A stretch of DNA of 57,488 nt from an uncultured Chitinophagaceae bacterium (GTDB lineage: Bacteria > Bacteroidota > Bacteroidia > Chitinophagales > Chitinophagaceae): assembly GCA_903830285.1 (NCBI GenBank), contig CAIKTE010000102.1:1-57488 (forward strand). The letters are read 5' to 3'. Below are positions 55,799 through 57,488 of the stretch, in pieces; position 1 is the first letter of the stretch, and each line of letters begins with the position of its first letter. The position numbers and the translations under genes are program-made. Below the pieces are notes generated by a model. That model saw only the letters and a list, made by a program, of their open reading frames with translations. It did no database searches and was not told the origin of the DNA.

Positions 55799-57488
55799 CT
55801 ATTTATTAATAGGAATGATATTTTGTACAACATTGTAACCTTTTACTATGACCGAAGTTCCGGCCTGTTCTAAAAATCGGTTCGACGTTTCTATAGTTAC
55901 AGACTTAGATTCTCCGGGCAAAAGAGAAAAGAAATTATCAGTATAGAAAGAAGGGCGAATTGGCTTCTTTTCTTTATCGAGTAATTGGATCTGAGTGAAG
56001 AAGGCAATGATCTTTGAATCATTCTTCAATTTTAATTCAACAAAGCAGTTATCGCCTTTCTTTGTAACTGTTGAACTTGTTACCAAACTTGTTTTCTTCA
56101 TAGTTAAAAGTGGTTCAAATCCAGCAGTTGCCGGACCGGTTAATGTTTCTTTTCCTTCATATTTATCAGTGGAACGCCAGTAAAAGCTGTTGCTGATCTC
56201 TTTTCCTTTTTCATCAAACAAACGGAGTTTTATAAAATGAACAGGAGTGATAGATACACTGAAATCAATTTTTATCACATCATTCAATACCCCATCTTCC
56301 GGGATCTCATTTAAAGTTTTTGAATAAGAAGCAACTTTTTTACTGTTCAGATCATATACATCAGCAGTTACTTTATAATTGCTGAATGATCTGTTATATT
56401 CATTATAAACCGATACCGTATTTTTTAAATAATGAAATTGAGCATGTAAAGGTTCCAAAGCATTTTGTGTATGGTACAATGATGCAGTAGGTTCCAGTGA
56501 CCAATCCCACATTCTTCCGCAGACTTGTCTGGCAGGCGAATTATGATACCAGAATAATAAACCCGAACAATATTTATCGCCGAATCCATATTTGTTATAA
56601 TTCCAAACTTCCCAAATGGATTTTGAATTCATCGCACCCAGCAATTGCGCTTTTTGAGCAAACTCATCAATGGAATTTGACAGACCATATTTATTTACTA
56701 GGTCTTTGTATTTAGTGGTCATCTGATGAAATCCATCCCCATCCAGATAATCCCAAACAGGTTTGTTGATCGGCCAGAGATCTTTCTCGTCCATCATTTC
56801 TCTCAATACTTCAACTGTTGGCAATGTGGGCGCTCCGTATTCAGGATTAAACCCATCTACCCTGCTTCCTCGGTTGGAGGCCGTATTTTCATAATGCTGC
56901 ATCGGGTTTACCTGCTGATATGGGCTACCATCATGTACACCGTCTGTTTCGGACTGCATTTGATAAGGACGTGTTCCATCGAGCTTCGTCAATAATTCTT
57001 TAGTGCCCGATACTTCTGTGCTTTCATTTGAAGCCACATAAAAAGCGAGTGAAGGATGATTGCGGATCCTTTTGATAGTTGAAGTAAGATTATCAAAATA
57101 CAGATCTTTATCCTGTGGATGTTTTGTATCGCCTGTTAACCAGAATTCTTCCCAGATCAATAAACCCATTTCATCGCAGAGTTGGTAAAAATAATCTGAC
57201 TCAGCAATACCCCCTCCCCACAAACGCAATAAATTAACCCCAGATTGTTGTGTATATCGAAGCTCTGCATACATTCTTTCATCGGAGTTACGCAGCATGG
57301 CTTCCGGGATCCAGTTTGAACCACGAATGAAAATTTTCTTTCCATTCACATAAAAAATTTTAGAACTATCCGGTGTATTACGGTCGGCTTTAATTTCCCT
57401 TATACCAAAACGCGTACTGATCGAATCTCCCAATAGTTGTCCGTCAATGAACACTTTTAATTTCAACTCATACATTTCGGGATTGCCT
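55799..57488 (-). CDS. GH2 glycosidase, exo-beta-glucosaminidase/mannosidase-like (N-terminus outside window)
   Basis: Only the C-terminal part is present. The frame stays open to the right edge, reading GNPE before the Met at 57475; this GNPEMYEL is the end of the GH2 Ig-like domain, so that Met is internal. The TIM barrel has VASNESTEV with the acid/base Glu (about 151 of the visible part) and GFNPEYGAPTLP with the nucleophile Glu candidate. Two or more C-terminal Ig-like domains follow, as in exo-beta-D-glucosaminidases and beta-mannosidases. It is the first visible gene of the long minus-strand operon; the promoter lies outside the window. Confidence 0.88.
   Translation of the reverse strand, partial: GNPEMYELKLKVFIDGQLLGDSISTRFGIREIKADRNTPDSSKIFYVNGKKIFIRGSNWIPEAMLRNSDERMYAELRYTQQSGVNLLRLWGGGIAESDYFYQLCDEMGLLIWEEFWLTGDTKHPQDKDLYFDNLTSTIKRIRNHPSLAFYVASNESTEVSGTKELLTKLDGTRPYQMQSETDGVHDGSPYQQVNPMQHYENTASNRGSRVDGFNPEYGAPTLPTVEVLREMMDEKDLWPINKPVWDYLDGDGFHQMTTKYKDLVNKYGLSNSIDEFAQKAQLLGAMNSKSIWEVWNYNKYGFGDKYCSGLLFWYHNSPARQVCGRMWDWSLEPTASLYHTQNALEPLHAQFHYLKNTVSVYNEYNRSFSNYKVTADVYDLNSKKVASYSKTLNEIPEDGVLNDVIKIDFSVSITPVHFIKLRLFDEKGKEISNSFYWRSTDKYEGKETLTGPATAGFEPLLTMKKTSLVTSSTVTKKGDNCFVELKLKNDSKIIAFFTQIQLLDKEKKPIRPSFYTDNFFSLLPGESKSVTIETSNRFLEQAGTSVIVKGYNVVQNIIPINK

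Noticed and set aside
57473-57475. Met at 57475 as the start of the partial GH2 gene
   Set aside because: The frame continues to the edge with GNPE, part of a conserved GH2 segment, so the true start is outside the window.

Overview
The window looks like a polysaccharide-degradation region of a Bacteroidota genome, most likely from the Chitinophagaceae/Sphingobacteriaceae side of the phylum. This is inferred from AT-rich sequence, A-rich leaders without clear Shine-Dalgarno sites, export signals that mostly end in an Ala-Gln cleavage site, and the density of carbohydrate-active enzymes. I recognise 29 protein genes. Almost all encode exported enzymes; the single clearly cytoplasmic enzyme is UxuA. 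No SusC/SusD pair, TonB receptor, transporter, regulator, tRNA, rRNA, transposase or CRISPR array is visible.

Layout. (1) 1-400 is non-coding and carries a clean 11-bp tandem repeat. (2) 401-3219, minus strand: a formylglycine sulfatase followed by mannonate dehydratase UxuA. (3) 3220-3427 is a divergent promoter region. (4) 3428-5696, plus strand: a five-bladed-propeller glycosidase and a GH105 enzyme; the last stop abuts the stop of the converging operon. (5) 5697-19148, minus strand, seven genes: GH105, a GH154-like toroid protein, an exported Gfo/Idh/MocA oxidoreductase, a GH110-like beta-helix, GH78, GH92 and a GH63/MGH1-like enzyme. The leader of this operon (19149-19305) has a cluster of palindromes resembling LacI-family operators. 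(6) 19306 to the right edge, minus strand: at least 18 genes in about 38 kb with gaps of 0-90 bp. In transcription order these are GH2 (cut by the window edge), GH28, GH3, two unrecognised toroid proteins, a DUF4965/glutaminase-like protein, an esterase, an unrecognised TIM-barrel protein, GH28, GH2, GH27, GH27, GH43, GH92, GH92, GH95, a GH95-like protein and GH106.

How they fit together. The set covers terminal alpha-rhamnose (GH78, GH106), alpha-galactose (two GH27, GH110), alpha-fucose or alpha-L-galactose (GH95), alpha-mannose (three GH92), arabinose/xylose (GH43), beta-linked sugars (GH2, GH3), galacturonate (two GH28), unsaturated uronates (two GH105), and ester and sulfate groups. Release of glucuronate is suggested by UxuA and the GH154-like protein. 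The target is therefore probably a branched, acidic heteropolysaccharide, such as a rhamnogalacturonan-, gum- or glucuronomannan-type glycan, possibly sulfated. The exact substrate cannot be read from the sequence.

The most interesting items are the adjacent unrecognised toroid proteins (48348-51573), which share a motif and may supply the lyase step the GH105 enzymes need; a TIM-barrel protein (42651-44816) that looks like a short distant relative of GH106; the operator cluster at 19164-19273; and the 11-bp repeat at 163-217.
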